The notes beneath the pieces were generated by a model. That model worked only from the letters and a program-made list of their open reading frames with translations, made no database searches and was not told where the DNA came from. Shown in pieces: positions 18,147-28,325 of a stretch of 64,000 nucleotides of DNA (position 1 is its first letter; each line of letters starts with the position of its first letter). The DNA lies in NCBI RefSeq assembly GCF_001457035.1, contig NZ_KQ758617.1, positions 1,488,001 to 1,552,000 of the forward strand. Direction: 5' to 3'. The DNA comes from Fictibacillus enclensis (lineage in GTDB: Bacteria; Bacillota; Bacilli; Bacillales; Fictibacillaceae). A program made the translations under genes and the position numbers.

Positions 18147-19458
18147 AGTAGCGGTGATCGGCGGTGGATCTTCGTATACGCCTGAATTAATTGAAGGCTT
18201 TATTGAACGGCATGAAGAGTTTCCTGTACAGGAACTTTTTCTGGTGGACATCAACGAGGGAAAGGAAAAACTTGAAATCGTAGGAGAATTAGCACGGAGG
18301 ATGATTCAAAAAGGCGGCGTTCCCATTCATCTCACGTTAACGTTTGATAGGGAGGAAGCTATCACAGGAGCTGACTTTGTCATCACCCAGCTCCGTGTGG
18401 GAATGCTTGAGGCAAGATCGAGGGATGAGAGAATCCCCCTCCGTTATCAGTGCATTGGCCAGGAAACCACTGGGGCCGGAGGGTTTGCTAAAGCCCTGCG
18501 GACCATACCGGTGATCCTTGATATCTGTCGGGATATTGAAAAATATGCTCCTGAAGCTTTTTTGATCAACTTTACTAACCCTGCAGGTGTTGTAACGGAA
18601 GCGGTAAATAAATATTCAACCGTAAATGCGATTGGGCTTTGCAACCTACCGATCAACACCAGGAAACAGCTTGCTGAATTCTTAAATGTGGACACCAATG
18701 AAATTGAGATTGAAATGGCAGGAATTAATCATTTGAATTGGACGACAAAAATTTGGATAAAAAACAAAGATGTTACTGAGAGTTTCTTAAAGGGAGAAGC
18801 AGACCTGAAAGGCTTTAACATGAATAATATTCCTGATCTTGAATGGAATCGTGACTTTTTGCAGGCATTGGATGCTTTACCTTGCGGTTATCATCGTTAT
18901 TATTATAAGAAAGATGAGGTTTTGAAACATCAATTAGAGCAATTGCAGGAGACTGGAACCAGAGCGGATGAGGTAAAAAAGGTAGAGGCCGCTTTGTTTA
19001 AACGCTATCAAGATCCCAACCTGTCCATCAAACCACCGGAACTCGCTCAACGAGGAGGGGCATTCTATTCGGAGGCAGCGGTTGATATCATGTCCTCCAT
19101 TTATAACAATAAGAAAGATATTCAGACCGTAAATGTGCAGAATAATGGGATCCTATCCTGTCTTCCTGATACCGCTTCTATTGAAGTCAATTGCGTGATT
19201 GACCGTCAGGGTGCTCATCCCATTCAACTTACTACCAAAATCGATGCAAGAATCCGCGGATTGCTGCAAGTGGTAAAAGCGTATGAAGAAATGACCATTG
19301 AAGCTGCAGTTCACGGAGACTATGCCATGGGACTGCTCGCCTTGATTACTCATCCGCTGGTGAAGAGTGCTTCTGTTGCAGAAAAAATATTCCAAGACAT
19401 TCTAAATGAAAATAAGACCTTTCTGCCACAGTTTTTTTCAGAAAGCAAAACGGTATAA
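18130..19458 (+). CDS. GH4 6-phospho-beta-glucosidase-like enzyme, copy 2
   Basis: A 442-residue GH4 enzyme of the LicH/CelF/ChbF type with the standard nucleotide-binding start VIGGGSSYTPELIEG, signature ETTGAGGFAKALRTIP, FTNPAG, and Cys/His metal ligands in IGLCNLPI and AGINHLNW. E. coli ChbF of this family cleaves phosphorylated, monodeacetylated chitobiose, so a GlcNAc- or GlcN-containing disaccharide is a plausible substrate here. The start overlaps the upstream kinase gene. A terminator follows, ending the operon. Confidence 0.92.
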   Translation: MKNGLKVAVIGGGSSYTPELIEGFIERHEEFPVQELFLVDINEGKEKLEIVGELARRMIQKGGVPIHLTLTFDREEAITGADFVITQLRVGMLEARSRDERIPLRYQCIGQETTGAGGFAKALRTIPVILDICRDIEKYAPEAFLINFTNPAGVVTEAVNKYSTVNAIGLCNLPINTRKQLAEFLNVDTNEIEIEMAGINHLNWTTKIWIKNKDVTESFLKGEADLKGFNMNNIPDLEWNRDFLQALDALPCGYHRYYYKKDEVLKHQLEQLQETGTRADEVKKVEAALFKRYQDPNLSIKPPELAQRGGAFYSEAAVDIMSSIYNNKKDIQTVNVQNNGILSCLPDTASIEVNCVIDRQGAHPIQLTTKIDARIRGLLQVVKAYEEMTIEAAVHGDYAMGLLALITHPLVKSASVAEKIFQDILNENKTFLPQFFSESKTV

Positions 19459-19468
19459 GCAAAAGCTC

Positions 19469-19502
19469 CGGGACTGGGAGAAATCTCTCAGTTCCGTTTT
19501 TA
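19469..19502 (+). terminator. Terminator of the sugar operon
   Basis: CGGGACTGGGAGA / TCTCTCAGTTCCG stem (13 positions with two G-T pairs) followed by TTTTTAT. Confidence 0.8.
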
Positions 19503-19574
19503 TGAGTGAAGGCAGGACCATATAATGTCAAAAACTTAATTTGTTAAAGTATTAAAAATTTTTTGATAAATCTG

Positions 19575-19603
19575 TTGAAAAGTAAGATATGGAGTGGTTT
19601 AAT
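19575..19603 (+). promoter_or_regulatory. Candidate promoter of glcEFD
   Basis: TTGAAA (19575-19580), 17-bp spacer, TTTAAT (19598-19603): a sigma-A-like pair about 105 bases before the glcE start. Confidence 0.45.
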
Positions 19604-19672
19604 AAAGCTATATATTTTTAAAAACTGAAAAAAGGAAAAGGCAATATTTTTTTAAGCAATTAATGAAACAGT

Positions 19673-19689
19673 GTTTCTTATTACGAAAC
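19673..19689 (+). promoter_or_regulatory. 17-bp palindromic operator of the glycolate regulon (glcE site)
   Basis: GTTTC-TTATTAC-GAAAC. The same pattern occurs before the malate synthase and permease genes, there with the centre in opposite orientation (GTAATAA). It lies just upstream of the glcE ribosome site. The IclR protein at 28326 is the likely ligand, by position only. Confidence 0.6.
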
Positions 19690-19707
19690 AACCGGAGGTG
19701 GAGAGTA

Positions 19708-21033
19708 TTGCTTGAGACAGTATCGCTGTCGGATTTAACCTCGATCTTACCCCAAGAACAAATCATGGTCGAGGAAGAGAATGACCATCCCCTAGGCAAT
19801 GGAGGGTATATCACCGTTTTTCCTGAAACTGAAGAGGAAATTCAGGTCATTTTAAAATATGCCGGGGACCATGATAAAAAGATTACGATTCAGGGCAGGG
19901 GAACAAAAAGGGGTTATGGAGGACAAAATGAAAAAGCTGACATTTTGCTTTCGTTATCGAAATACAAAGGGATTGTTGAACATACGGTTGGAAATATGAC
20001 AATCACTGTGAAGGCAGGAACCCCTTTTCACGAGCTGCAAACGTACCTGGCCGAGCACCAGCAGCGCGTTTCCCTAGATCCTGCGTGGCCAGAACAGGCC
20101 ACGATTGGCGGTATTATCGGATCGAATGAAAGCGGTCCCAAGCGGCTAGGTTATGGTTCCTCACGAGATGTAGTCATTGGGTTGCGTATGGTTTATCCTG
20201 ATGGCTCAATCATACGGTCCGGGGGAAAGGTCGTAAAAAATGTGGCCGGTTATGATATGAACAAACTGTTTATTGGATCCATGGGTACGCTGGCCGTTAT
20301 GTCTGAAGTGGTTCTTAAACTGCGTCCGCTTGCAAAGTATGAAAGCTTGGTGCTCTTGTCCTTTCCGGAAGGAAATCTGGAGGCGGTTCGCTTGTTTGCC
20401 ACGACTCTTTTGGAATCCATGATGGAACCTGTCACTCTCGAGTTGTTAACACCAGCTCTCTCGGAAAGACTGACCGGTCAACGAGTTTATACGATGGCGA
20501 TCAGTTTCGAGGATGTAAAGAGTGCTGTGCATTATCAGGAGGAATTCGTCAAAAGCATCTCTCCAGCCCAGGTCCAAATGGACATCTTGCCCCAAGAAAA
20601 AGCAAAGGCGTTTTGGGATCAATTCTATATCCTCAGGCCGAATGGAGCCCTACCTTCCACCGATACTGAAACAGTTGCAACTGTCAAAATCGGCGTTACC
20701 AATCTTGACGTCGTTCATGTTTTAAAGGAAAGCGAGCTCTTGCAAGACAGCCACAATTTGGTGATTCAGGGGCACGGTGGATTAGGACATGGTTTGTGTC
20801 AAGTGACATTGAAAGGAGCAAGCGATAATATCCTGAGTGCTATAACTCATCTCCGGCAAGTTGTAGAACAGTTAAACGGTTATCTTATCGTGACACATTT
20901 ACCTTACGTTCTCCGGCAGCAGGTCAGTGTGTGGGGCAAGCCACCATCCTATTTTTATCTGCTGGAAGGAATTAAAACCAAAGTTGACCCCAAGAGAATT
21001 CTTAATGACAAACGTTATGTGGGAGGGATCTAA
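19708..21033 (+). CDS. glcE: Glycolate oxidase FAD-binding subunit GlcE-like
   Basis: A 441-residue FAD-linked oxidase subunit of the GlcE type that works with GlcD and GlcF to oxidise glycolate to glyoxylate. The PCMH-type FAD domain shows ITIQGRGTKRGYGG, ATIGGIIGSNESGP and GGKVVKNVAGYDMNKL, the last being characteristic of GlcE. An ATG at 19663 is in frame but upstream of the palindromic operator; TTG 19708 has GGAGGTG seven bases before it and is preferred. Operon order is E-F-D, unlike E. coli D-E-F. Confidence 0.9.
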   Translation: MLETVSLSDLTSILPQEQIMVEEENDHPLGNGGYITVFPETEEEIQVILKYAGDHDKKITIQGRGTKRGYGGQNEKADILLSLSKYKGIVEHTVGNMTITVKAGTPFHELQTYLAEHQQRVSLDPAWPEQATIGGIIGSNESGPKRLGYGSSRDVVIGLRMVYPDGSIIRSGGKVVKNVAGYDMNKLFIGSMGTLAVMSEVVLKLRPLAKYESLVLLSFPEGNLEAVRLFATTLLESMMEPVTLELLTPALSERLTGQRVYTMAISFEDVKSAVHYQEEFVKSISPAQVQMDILPQEKAKAFWDQFYILRPNGALPSTDTETVATVKIGVTNLDVVHVLKESELLQDSHNLVIQGHGGLGHGLCQVTLKGASDNILSAITHLRQVVEQLNGYLIVTHLPYVLRQQVSVWGKPPSYFYLLEGIKTKVDPKRILNDKRYVGGI

Positions 21034-21035
21034 GC

Positions 21036-22394
21036 GTGAGCACAAGGGAAAGCGATGTGAAAGAACGCCCGGCATGTACAACCACAAACCTGAGCAATTA
21101 TCATTGGAGCGATCCCCCTGACGAAAATAAATGGGCGGATTGTGTGCATTGCGGGATGTGTCTGGAATCATGTCCCACGTATGAACTCACAGGCCAGGAG
21201 CAACATTCTCCCCGAGGACGAGTTCATCTCATCAAATCGGTCGCCGAAGGAAAAATCGAGGTCAATGAACAGTTTATGGATCCGGTTTTCGCCTGCCTGG
21301 ACTGCCGTGCATGTACAACTGCCTGTCCTGCGGATGTGGATGTCGGGGGACTGATCGAAGAGGCGCGTGGGCAAATTCGTAAAGCCATGCCATTGACAGG
21401 CTACAGAAAAACCGTCAGCAATTTCTTCCTGCACAGTCTATTTCCTCATCAGAACCGATTGAACACCGTTGGCGGGTTATTAAAATTTTATCAAAAGAGC
21501 GGGATGCAAAAGGTCGTCCGCAAAACCGGACTGTTAAAGGTAATGCCTGATCATCTGGCAGAGATGGAAAGAATCATGCCAGTACTGACAAAACCCGTGC
21601 GCCAAAAATACAAGAATCAAAATGTGATTAAAGCAAAAGGCGAAACCAAGCATGAGGTTTCCTTTTTAACGGGATGTGTCATGGATGTGATGTTCAGTGA
21701 CATTAATGACGCTACAATTAATGTTCTGACCCGAAACGGTAATGATGTGGTCATTCCGCAAAACCAGACATGCTGCGGTGCTCTTCACGTGCACGCGGGT
21801 GATCGGGAAATGGGAAGAAAGCTTGCTAAACAGAACATTGAGGCATTTAACGATGCAGAAAAAATCATTGTTAATGCCGCAGGATGTGGCTGCATGATGA
21901 AGGAATATGCGGAATTGTTCCGTGAAGAGCCCGAATGGCACGAAAAAGCGCTGGCGTTTTCCGCCAAGGTGGAAGACGTATCGAAATATCTTCATGACAC
22001 GGGGTATGAAAAGCCACAGGCCGAAATAAACACCCGCATCACCTATCACGATGCCTGCCATTTAGCACATGGACAGGGAGTACGTCAGGAGCCTCGTAAC
22101 ATTTTGCTTGATATCCCGGGCGTTGAAATGGTCCATATGCCAAACGCTGACCGCTGCTGCGGAAGTGCCGGAATCTATAATATTACCAATCCTGAAATGG
22201 CGGGAGCTGTGCTGGAAAGCAAGATGGAGAATGTACCGGATGACGTGGAGATGATCTCGATGGGAAATCCCGGCTGCATGCTTCAAATGGCGATGGGCGT
22301 CCAAAAATATGGGCGGAATCAAAAAATTGTTCACACTGTTCAGCTGCTCGACTGGGCCTACCAGAAAGAAGATGGCTTAAGGGGGCAAGAATAA
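21036..22394 (+). CDS. glcF: Glycolate oxidase iron-sulfur subunit
   Basis: A 452-residue subunit passing electrons from the flavin subunits to the quinone pool. Two 4Fe-4S motifs are visible near residues 35 and 87 (CVHCGMCLESCP and CLDCRACTTACP), followed by two CCG domains (CCGALHVHAGD and CCGSAGIYN). The start is GTG 21036, two bases after the glcE stop, with GGGAGGG upstream. The last base of its stop is shared with the first base of the glcD ATG at 22394. Confidence 0.93.
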   Translation: MSTRESDVKERPACTTTNLSNYHWSDPPDENKWADCVHCGMCLESCPTYELTGQEQHSPRGRVHLIKSVAEGKIEVNEQFMDPVFACLDCRACTTACPADVDVGGLIEEARGQIRKAMPLTGYRKTVSNFFLHSLFPHQNRLNTVGGLLKFYQKSGMQKVVRKTGLLKVMPDHLAEMERIMPVLTKPVRQKYKNQNVIKAKGETKHEVSFLTGCVMDVMFSDINDATINVLTRNGNDVVIPQNQTCCGALHVHAGDREMGRKLAKQNIEAFNDAEKIIVNAAGCGCMMKEYAELFREEPEWHEKALAFSAKVEDVSKYLHDTGYEKPQAEINTRITYHDACHLAHGQGVRQEPRNILLDIPGVEMVHMPNADRCCGSAGIYNITNPEMAGAVLESKMENVPDDVEMISMGNPGCMLQMAMGVQKYGRNQKIVHTVQLLDWAYQKEDGLRGQE

Positions 22395-23845
22395 TGGGAC
22401 GAAAGGGACTGAAAACAAAAGATAAACACATTAAGAATCTCGCAAAGATCGTAGGCGACCGTTCGATTTTACACCATAAAGAGGATTTATTGGCGTACGA
22501 CTGTGATGGATTTACGATCCACAAGTATTTGCCAAAAGCGGTTGTTTTTCCAAAGGATACACAGGAGGTTGCCCGTCTCGTCAACTATTGCTCAGATAAC
22601 GGGCTGCCTTTTCTCGCTCGCGGCGCAGGCACAGGTTTGAGCGGCGGAGCCATTCCCGTCAACGGAGAAGTGGTGATCAGTCTGGTTAAAATGAAAAAGC
22701 TGCTGAGTGTAGATTACGAGAATAGAAGAGCGGTGGTTGAACCCGGATTCGTCAACCTGAAGCTGACCAACTCCATCTCGGATAAAGGGTATTACTATGC
22801 ACCTGATCCATCCAGCCAATATTGCTGTACGATTGGCGGGAATGTGGCAGAAAATGCGGGAGGCGCTCATTGTCTGAAGTATGGGGTGACCACAAATCAC
22901 ATTTTGGGACTGGAAGTGGTTTTGCCAAACGGTGAAATCATTGAAATCGGCAATAACGGGGTTCCTGATGCGCCTGGGTATGATCTCCTCGGATTGATTA
23001 CTGGCTCGGAAGGAACGCTGGGAATCGTGACCAAAATCACCGTCAGGATTCTGAAAAACCCGGAAGCCAAACAGACTGTGCTCGCCTATTTTAATGACGT
23101 TTCAGACGGGAGTCATGCGGTATCGGACATTATCTCTGCTGGTATTGTTCCTGCTGCGCTTGAAATGATGGATAAAACAGCCATTGAAGGGGTGGAGGCC
23201 GCAGCCTTTCCTGTGGGACACCCGAGAGATATTGAAGCGCTGCTGCTCATTGAAGTAGATGGCATCTCTGCCGGGATTGATGAGCAAATCAGCCAGATTC
23301 TCGACGTCTGTAAAAACCGGAATGTCAGGGAAGTAAAAGTCGCCCAGGATGAAGCAGAACGGGCCAGATGGTGGGCGAACCGGAAGACAGGATTCGGTGC
23401 CATGGGTGCCATCTCTCCCGACTATTTGGTACAAGACGGAGTCATCCCGCGCAGCCGGCTGCCGGAAGTGCTAAACAGAATCAACCAGATCAGTGAAGAA
23501 TCCGGCCTTCGCATCGCCAATATTTTTCATGCAGGGGACGGAAATCTTCACCCGCTCGTTCTTTTTGACGCAAGAATTCCGGGTCAAACGGAATTGGCCA
23601 TCGCCGCAGGCAGTGCGTGTTTGCAAGCTTGTGCAGATGTTGGTGGAACCATTACGGGAGAGCATGGAGTGGGAATTGAGAAGAGAGAAGAAATGCGCTT
23701 CGTGTTCACCGATGAAGAAATACAGGCCCAGACCGATATTCGAGAGGTGTTTAATCCGGGGAACCTGTTAAATGCCGGTAAATTATTTCCAAGTCCGGGT
23801 CGATGTGCTGAAGTCAAAAAAGAGATAAAAGAGGCAGCACTTTAA
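22394..23845 (+). CDS. glcD: Glycolate oxidase FAD subunit GlcD
   Basis: A 483-residue D-2-hydroxyacid dehydrogenase-type flavoprotein. FAD motifs are ARGAGTGLSGGA, PSSQYCCTIGGNVAENAGG and GLITGSEGTLGIVT; the C-terminal FAD-oxidase domain contains NIFHAGDGNLHP and GEHGVGIEK, with the metal or substrate histidines. Third gene of glcEFD. No terminator is obvious before the malate synthase promoter region. Confidence 0.94.
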   Translation: MGRKGLKTKDKHIKNLAKIVGDRSILHHKEDLLAYDCDGFTIHKYLPKAVVFPKDTQEVARLVNYCSDNGLPFLARGAGTGLSGGAIPVNGEVVISLVKMKKLLSVDYENRRAVVEPGFVNLKLTNSISDKGYYYAPDPSSQYCCTIGGNVAENAGGAHCLKYGVTTNHILGLEVVLPNGEIIEIGNNGVPDAPGYDLLGLITGSEGTLGIVTKITVRILKNPEAKQTVLAYFNDVSDGSHAVSDIISAGIVPAALEMMDKTAIEGVEAAAFPVGHPRDIEALLLIEVDGISAGIDEQISQILDVCKNRNVREVKVAQDEAERARWWANRKTGFGAMGAISPDYLVQDGVIPRSRLPEVLNRINQISEESGLRIANIFHAGDGNLHPLVLFDARIPGQTELAIAAGSACLQACADVGGTITGEHGVGIEKREEMRFVFTDEEIQAQTDIREVFNPGNLLNAGKLFPSPGRCAEVKKEIKEAAL

Positions 23846-23868
23846 AATCGTGTATTTTCCGAAAATAG

Positions 23869-23898
23869 TTGAAAGCGATTTATACTTCGTGCTATTAT
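23869..23898 (+). promoter_or_regulatory. Candidate promoter of glcB with imperfect cre
   Basis: TTGAAA (23869-23874), 18-bp spacer, TATTAT (23893-23898). TGAAAGCGATTTAT at 23870-23883 matches the cre consensus except for the final CA, so CcpA control is possible but weak. Confidence 0.5.
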
Positions 23899-23922
23899 TT
23901 TTTCAACATCATACAAAACAGC

Positions 23923-23939
23923 GTTTTGTAATAACAAAC
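23923..23939 (+). promoter_or_regulatory. 17-bp palindromic operator (glcB site)
   Basis: GTTTT-GTAATAA-CAAAC, one arm mismatch, 12 bases before the glcB ribosome site AAAGGAGG. Same spacing and centre as the permease site at 29410. Confidence 0.6.
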
Positions 23940-23966
23940 AATAAATACTAAAAGGAGGAACAAGCG

Positions 23967-26144
23967 ATGGAAAACTATGTTCAAAAAGGTAATTTGCAAG
24001 TAGCTCAAGAACTTTATGAGTTTATTCAATCTGAAGCACTACCGGGAACCGGGGTAAACCCTGACACGTTCTGGTCGGAATTTGAAGGACTGATTCAGGA
24101 TCTCACACCAAAGAACAGGGAATTATTAGCGCGCCGTGATGAAATTCAGGACCGGATTAATGAATGGCATCTGGACCATAAGGACCGGTTCGATTTTGAA
24201 TCGTATAAGGAGTTTTTACAGGAAATCGGTTATCTTGAACCGGAGGCAGAGGATTTTGAAATTACCACCCAAGGAGTGGATGATGAGATTGCCATCCAAG
24301 CCGGACCGCAGCTGGTGGTTCCGGTGAACAATGCCCGTTATGCCATCAACGCGGCGAACGCCCGTTGGGGAAGCCTCTACGATGCGCTTTATGGAACGGA
24401 TGCTATCAGTGAAGAAAATGGGGCCGAGCGAGGTGCTAGTTACAATCAGATTCGGGGTGAAAGGGTCATTGCCTTTGGAAGAGAGTTTCTTAACCAAACC
24501 ATTCCTTTAAAAGATGCTTCTCATGAAGACGCGGTTCAATATCGTGTGGTCGACGGGGAGTTATCCGTTACGCTACATACCGGAAATACCACAGGACTGG
24601 AAGATTCCTCAAAGTTTGCTGGGTTTCAAGGGTCGTTAGAAAATCCAAACGCCCTTTTGTTCAAAAACCATGATCTTCACTTTGAAATCCAGATTGACCG
24701 CAATCATCCCATCGGTAAAACCGATGATGCAGGAGTGAAAGACATTTTGATGGAAGCAGCCATCACTACGATCATGGACTGTGAAGATTCAGTAACGGCT
24801 GTTGACGCCGAGGATAAAGTACTTGTCTACCGAAACTGGCTGGGTCTTATGAAGGGAGATTTATCCGCTACCTTCCAAAAAGGAAGCAAATCCATGACTC
24901 GTACCCTTAACGCCGACCGCCAATATACGACTCCTGCAGGAAAAGAGTTCTCATTGTCAGGGCGATCATTAATGTTTGTCCGTAATGTCGGCCACTTGAT
25001 GACGAATAACGCGATTTTGGTTGATGGAGAGGAGATTCAGGAAGGGATTCTTGATGGAGTAATCACGAGCCTTTTGGCCAAACATTCTCTTCTCGGTAAT
25101 GGAAGCTATCAAAACTCCTCAAAAGGATCCGTCTATATTGTTAAGCCGAAAATGCATGGATCAGAGGAAGTCAGATTTGCCAATGAACTTCTCGGTCGAG
25201 TGGAAGATATGCTTGAACTCGAACGCAATACCATTAAAATCGGCGTAATGGATGAAGAACGTCGAACGTCCCTTAATTTAAAGGCTTGCATCCGCGAAGT
25301 CAAAAACCGGATCGCCTTTATCAATACAGGCTTTCTTGATCGAACCGGCGATGAAATCCATACATCCATGGAAGCTGGTCCGATGATCCGTAAAAGTGAC
25401 ATGAAATCATCCGCCTGGCTGCAAGGCTATGAAAAATCCAACGTATTTACGGGTCTGGAGACAGGCTTCCAGGGTAAGGCCCAGATTGGTAAAGGAATGT
25501 GGGCGATGCCTGACCTGATGGCAGATATGCTGAAGCAGAAGATTGGCCACCCAAAGGCCGGAGCAAATACCGCCTGGGTACCGTCGCCTACAGCCGCTAC
25601 GCTGCATGCCCTGCATTACCATCAAGTGGATGTTTCCAAGGTACAGGATGAGCTTAAAAAAGAATCCAAGGATTTACGGGATGATATTTTGGAAATCCCG
25701 GTCGTGAAACGTGCAAATTGGAGCGCAGAAGAAATTCAACAGGAATTGGACAATAATGCGCAAGGGATATTAGGCTATGTCGTACGATGGGTGGAACAGG
25801 GCGTCGGCTGTTCCAAAGTGCCGGATTACTATGATGTGGGACTGATGGAAGACAGGGCAACTCTCAGAATCTCCAGCCAGCATATGGCGAACTGGCTGCA
25901 CCACGGAATTTGCACAAAAGAACAAGTAAGGGAGACGTTAGAGCGGATGGCCAAGGTAGTAGATGAACAAAATGCCGGAGATCCATCCTATCTCAGAATG
26001 TCCGATAACTATGACCATTCAGTTGCGTTTCAGGCAGCATGCGACCTGGTCTTTAAAGGCTTTGAACAGCCAAACGGTTACACAGAACCTATCCTGCACC
26101 GCCGACGTATTGAAGCGAAAGCCAAATATGCCATCAAACAGTAG
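23967..26144 (+). CDS. glcB: Malate synthase G
   Basis: Condenses glyoxylate with acetyl-CoA to malate, disposing of the product of glycolate oxidase. The 725-residue length is that of isoform G. Signature regions include [33 protein letters not shown]-type acid residues here as [13 protein letters not shown], and [14 protein letters not shown]; the C-terminal catalytic Asp is in the helical region after GQHxANWLHHG, here [20 protein letters not shown] precedes ATG 23967. Confidence 0.95.
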   Translation: MENYVQKGNLQVAQELYEFIQSEALPGTGVNPDTFWSEFEGLIQDLTPKNRELLARRDEIQDRINEWHLDHKDRFDFESYKEFLQEIGYLEPEAEDFEITTQGVDDEIAIQAGPQLVVPVNNARYAINAANARWGSLYDALYGTDAISEENGAERGASYNQIRGERVIAFGREFLNQTIPLKDASHEDAVQYRVVDGELSVTLHTGNTTGLEDSSKFAGFQGSLENPNALLFKNHDLHFEIQIDRNHPIGKTDDAGVKDILMEAAITTIMDCEDSVTAVDAEDKVLVYRNWLGLMKGDLSATFQKGSKSMTRTLNADRQYTTPAGKEFSLSGRSLMFVRNVGHLMTNNAILVDGEEIQEGILDGVITSLLAKHSLLGNGSYQNSSKGSVYIVKPKMHGSEEVRFANELLGRVEDMLELERNTIKIGVMDEERRTSLNLKACIREVKNRIAFINTGFLDRTGDEIHTSMEAGPMIRKSDMKSSAWLQGYEKSNVFTGLETGFQGKAQIGKGMWAMPDLMADMLKQKIGHPKAGANTAWVPSPTAATLHALHYHQVDVSKVQDELKKESKDLRDDILEIPVVKRANWSAEEIQQELDNNAQGILGYVVRWVEQGVGCSKVPDYYDVGLMEDRATLRISSQHMANWLHHGICTKEQVRETLERMAKVVDEQNAGDPSYLRMSDNYDHSVAFQAACDLVFKGFEQPNGYTEPILHRRRIEAKAKYAIKQ

Positions 26145-26196
26145 CAGAATGCCTGCTCGCACCGGCTTTATTAGAACATAAACAAACCTGGTAAAG

Positions 26197-26230
26197 CAGT
26201 AATTTCACGGGTTCGATCGTGAGATTACTG
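26197..26230 (+). other. Intercistronic hairpin between glcB and malic enzyme
   Basis: CAGTAATTTCACG / CGTGAGATTACTG, 13-bp stem with one G-T pair and an 8-nt loop, without a T tract. It may attenuate or protect the glcB transcript rather than terminate it. Confidence 0.6.
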
Positions 26231-26257
26231 TTCAACAATACGTGAGGAGTTGAGAAT

Positions 26258-27463
26258 ATGCAAAACCTTAAGGAGAAATCGCTTGAACTTCACAAACAGT
26301 CCAAAGGAAAACTCAGTGTGGCGGTTAAGGTTACGATCGAAAATGCAGATGACCTGAGTTTGGCTTATTCTCCGGGAGTCGCAGAGCCGTGTAAAGCCAT
26401 TTACCAGGATCCGCAAAAAATTTACGATTATACGATCAAAGGAAATGTGGTTGCGGTCGTTTCTGATGGTTCAGCCGTATTAGGATTAGGAAACATCGGC
26501 GCAGGAGCATCGATGCCGGTTATGGAAGGAAAAGCGGCGCTATTTAAGGCCTTTGCAGGAATTGATGCCTTTCCGATCTGTTTAAACACGCAGGATGCCG
26601 AACAGATCATTCAAATTGTCAAATCAATAGAGCCGACATTCGGCGGGATTAATTTAGAGGATATTTCAGCCCCTAACTGTTTCATTATTGAAGAACGGCT
26701 GAAAAAAGAAATGGATATCCCTGTTTTTCATGATGACCAGCATGGAACAGCCATTGTTACGGCAGCCGGCTTAATAAATGCGCTGAAGGTCGTCAACAAA
26801 CGGATTGAGGATACAAAAATTGTTGTAAATGGAGCCGGGGCTGCAGGGATCGCTGTAACGAAGCTGCTAATCAATATGGGCGTGAATGATCTCATTCTTT
26901 GTGATTCCAAAGGGGCGATTTTTGAAGGACGAGCCTATGGAATGAACGCCATGAAAGATTGGATTTCTGTTCTCACCAACAAAGAGAACGCAGAAGGAAG
27001 CTTACAAGACGTCATTAAAGAAGCCGACGTCTTTATCGGAGTTTCAGTGGCTGAGGCCGTAACGCCGGAAATGGTAGAATCCATGGGCAAAGACCCGATT
27101 ATTTTTGCCATGGCTAATCCTATTCCCGAAATTATGCCTGTGCTTGCCAAGGCGGCTGGTGCGGCTGTAGTGGGAACCGGACGTTCCGATCTTCCCAACC
27201 AGGTGAATAATGTCCTGGCGTTTCCCGGTATTTTTAAGGGTGCTTTACAAGTCTTTGCTTCTGAAATCAATGAAGAAATGAAAATAGCAGCTGTTTATGC
27301 TATTGCTAACTTAATTACAACCGAAGAACTAACCTATGACTACGTCATTCCTCATGCCTTTGATAAGAGAGTCGTAGAAGCAGTGGCCAAAGCGGTAGCA
27401 GATGCTGCCATTTCCACAGGGGTGGCCCGGAACATTAGTATGAAACAACCTACCAATTACTGA
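26258..27463 (+). CDS. NAD(P)-dependent malic enzyme
   Basis: Oxidatively decarboxylates malate to pyruvate, draining the malate made by GlcB. The 401-residue short bacterial form shows the malic signatures YSPGVAEPCKAI, GNVVAVVSDGSAVLGLGN, FHDDQHGTA (metal/substrate site) and the Rossmann loop VNGAGAAGIA. It resembles YtsJ-type enzymes; cofactor preference cannot be settled by eye. GTGAGGAG precedes ATG 26258. It is followed 14 bases later by the FAH-family gene in the same operon. Confidence 0.93.
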   Translation: MQNLKEKSLELHKQSKGKLSVAVKVTIENADDLSLAYSPGVAEPCKAIYQDPQKIYDYTIKGNVVAVVSDGSAVLGLGNIGAGASMPVMEGKAALFKAFAGIDAFPICLNTQDAEQIIQIVKSIEPTFGGINLEDISAPNCFIIEERLKKEMDIPVFHDDQHGTAIVTAAGLINALKVVNKRIEDTKIVVNGAGAAGIAVTKLLINMGVNDLILCDSKGAIFEGRAYGMNAMKDWISVLTNKENAEGSLQDVIKEADVFIGVSVAEAVTPEMVESMGKDPIIFAMANPIPEIMPVLAKAAGAAVVGTGRSDLPNQVNNVLAFPGIFKGALQVFASEINEEMKIAAVYAIANLITTEELTYDYVIPHAFDKRVVEAVAKAVADAAISTGVARNISMKQPTNY

Positions 27464-27476
27464 GAGGAGTAGCAGA

Positions 27477-28256
27477 ATGAAATTTACTAGATTTAAGGTT
27501 CAGTCTTCTGTATTAACAGGGGTTTTAACGGAAGACCGTACCATCAGTGAAATCAAGGGAGACCTGTTTGGTAAATGGGAATATACCGGACAAACGTTTT
27601 CCGAATCGGACGTTAGGTTTCTTGCTCCAATTGCTCCGAACCAAATCATTGGTATTGGCGCCAACTATGTATCCAAGACAGACGAGCTTCCAAGTGAGCT
27701 TCCGGAAATCCCTGTTTTTTTCTTTAAGCCAACCTCCTCGGTAATCGGACCTGAAGAAGATATCATCATACCGGGCAATATCGAACAGGTTAAGTTTGAA
27801 TCAGAGCTTGCGATAGTCATTGGAAAAGAAGCAAAGAATGTCCCGGAAGAAGAGGTGCTTGAGTATGTTTTCGGGTATACTGTCGGCAATGATGTGACCG
27901 CACCTCAATATTTCCATCAAGCCGGCCATTGGACCATTGGCAAATCATTTGATACCTTTACTCCACTAGGACCGGTCATTGAAACGGAGCTGGACCCTTT
28001 CAATGTTATTGTCGAGGCAAAGCTGAACGATGTTATAAAACAAAACAGTCCCACGAATTTAATGATCATTCCCATTCGTAAAATGATTTCCTATCTTACC
28101 GGAGTCATGACGCTTAAACCTGGTGATGTAATCTTAACGGGCAGCCCTGTCGGCGCGGAATTTGTGGGAGCAGGTGATGTGATCGAATGCGAGATCAAGG
28201 AAATTGGGAAACTCCGCAACACGTTTGCTGCAGCCAGAGAACGCATCCAAGCTTAA
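27477..28256 (+). CDS. Fumarylacetoacetate hydrolase-family enzyme
   Basis: A 259-residue FAH-fold enzyme acting on beta-diketo or oxaloacetate-like acids. The metal ligands fit the family (Glu pair in FESELAIVIGKEA and Asp in YTVGNDVTAPQY); the C-terminal signature is LKPGDVILTGSPVG. Placed after malic enzyme and malate synthase, an oxaloacetate decarboxylase or tautomerase role (as for FAHD1 and Bacillus YisK) is plausible, but acylpyruvase activity is equally possible. AGAGGAG precedes ATG 27477. Confidence 0.85.
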   Translation: MKFTRFKVQSSVLTGVLTEDRTISEIKGDLFGKWEYTGQTFSESDVRFLAPIAPNQIIGIGANYVSKTDELPSELPEIPVFFFKPTSSVIGPEEDIIIPGNIEQVKFESELAIVIGKEAKNVPEEEVLEYVFGYTVGNDVTAPQYFHQAGHWTIGKSFDTFTPLGPVIETELDPFNVIVEAKLNDVIKQNSPTNLMIIPIRKMISYLTGVMTLKPGDVILTGSPVGAEFVGAGDVIECEIKEIGKLRNTFAAARERIQA

Positions 28257-28325
28257 GTGAATCATCCATGGCCCGGTGGCAGATATGCTATAATTTTCTT
28301 AAACTTACAGATGAGGTGAGGGGTT

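Noticed and set aside
23584-23817. Long ORFs antisense to glcD, glcB, nagZ and others.
   Set aside because: They follow codon-position shadows of strongly coding genes, lack ribosome sites and show no family motifs.
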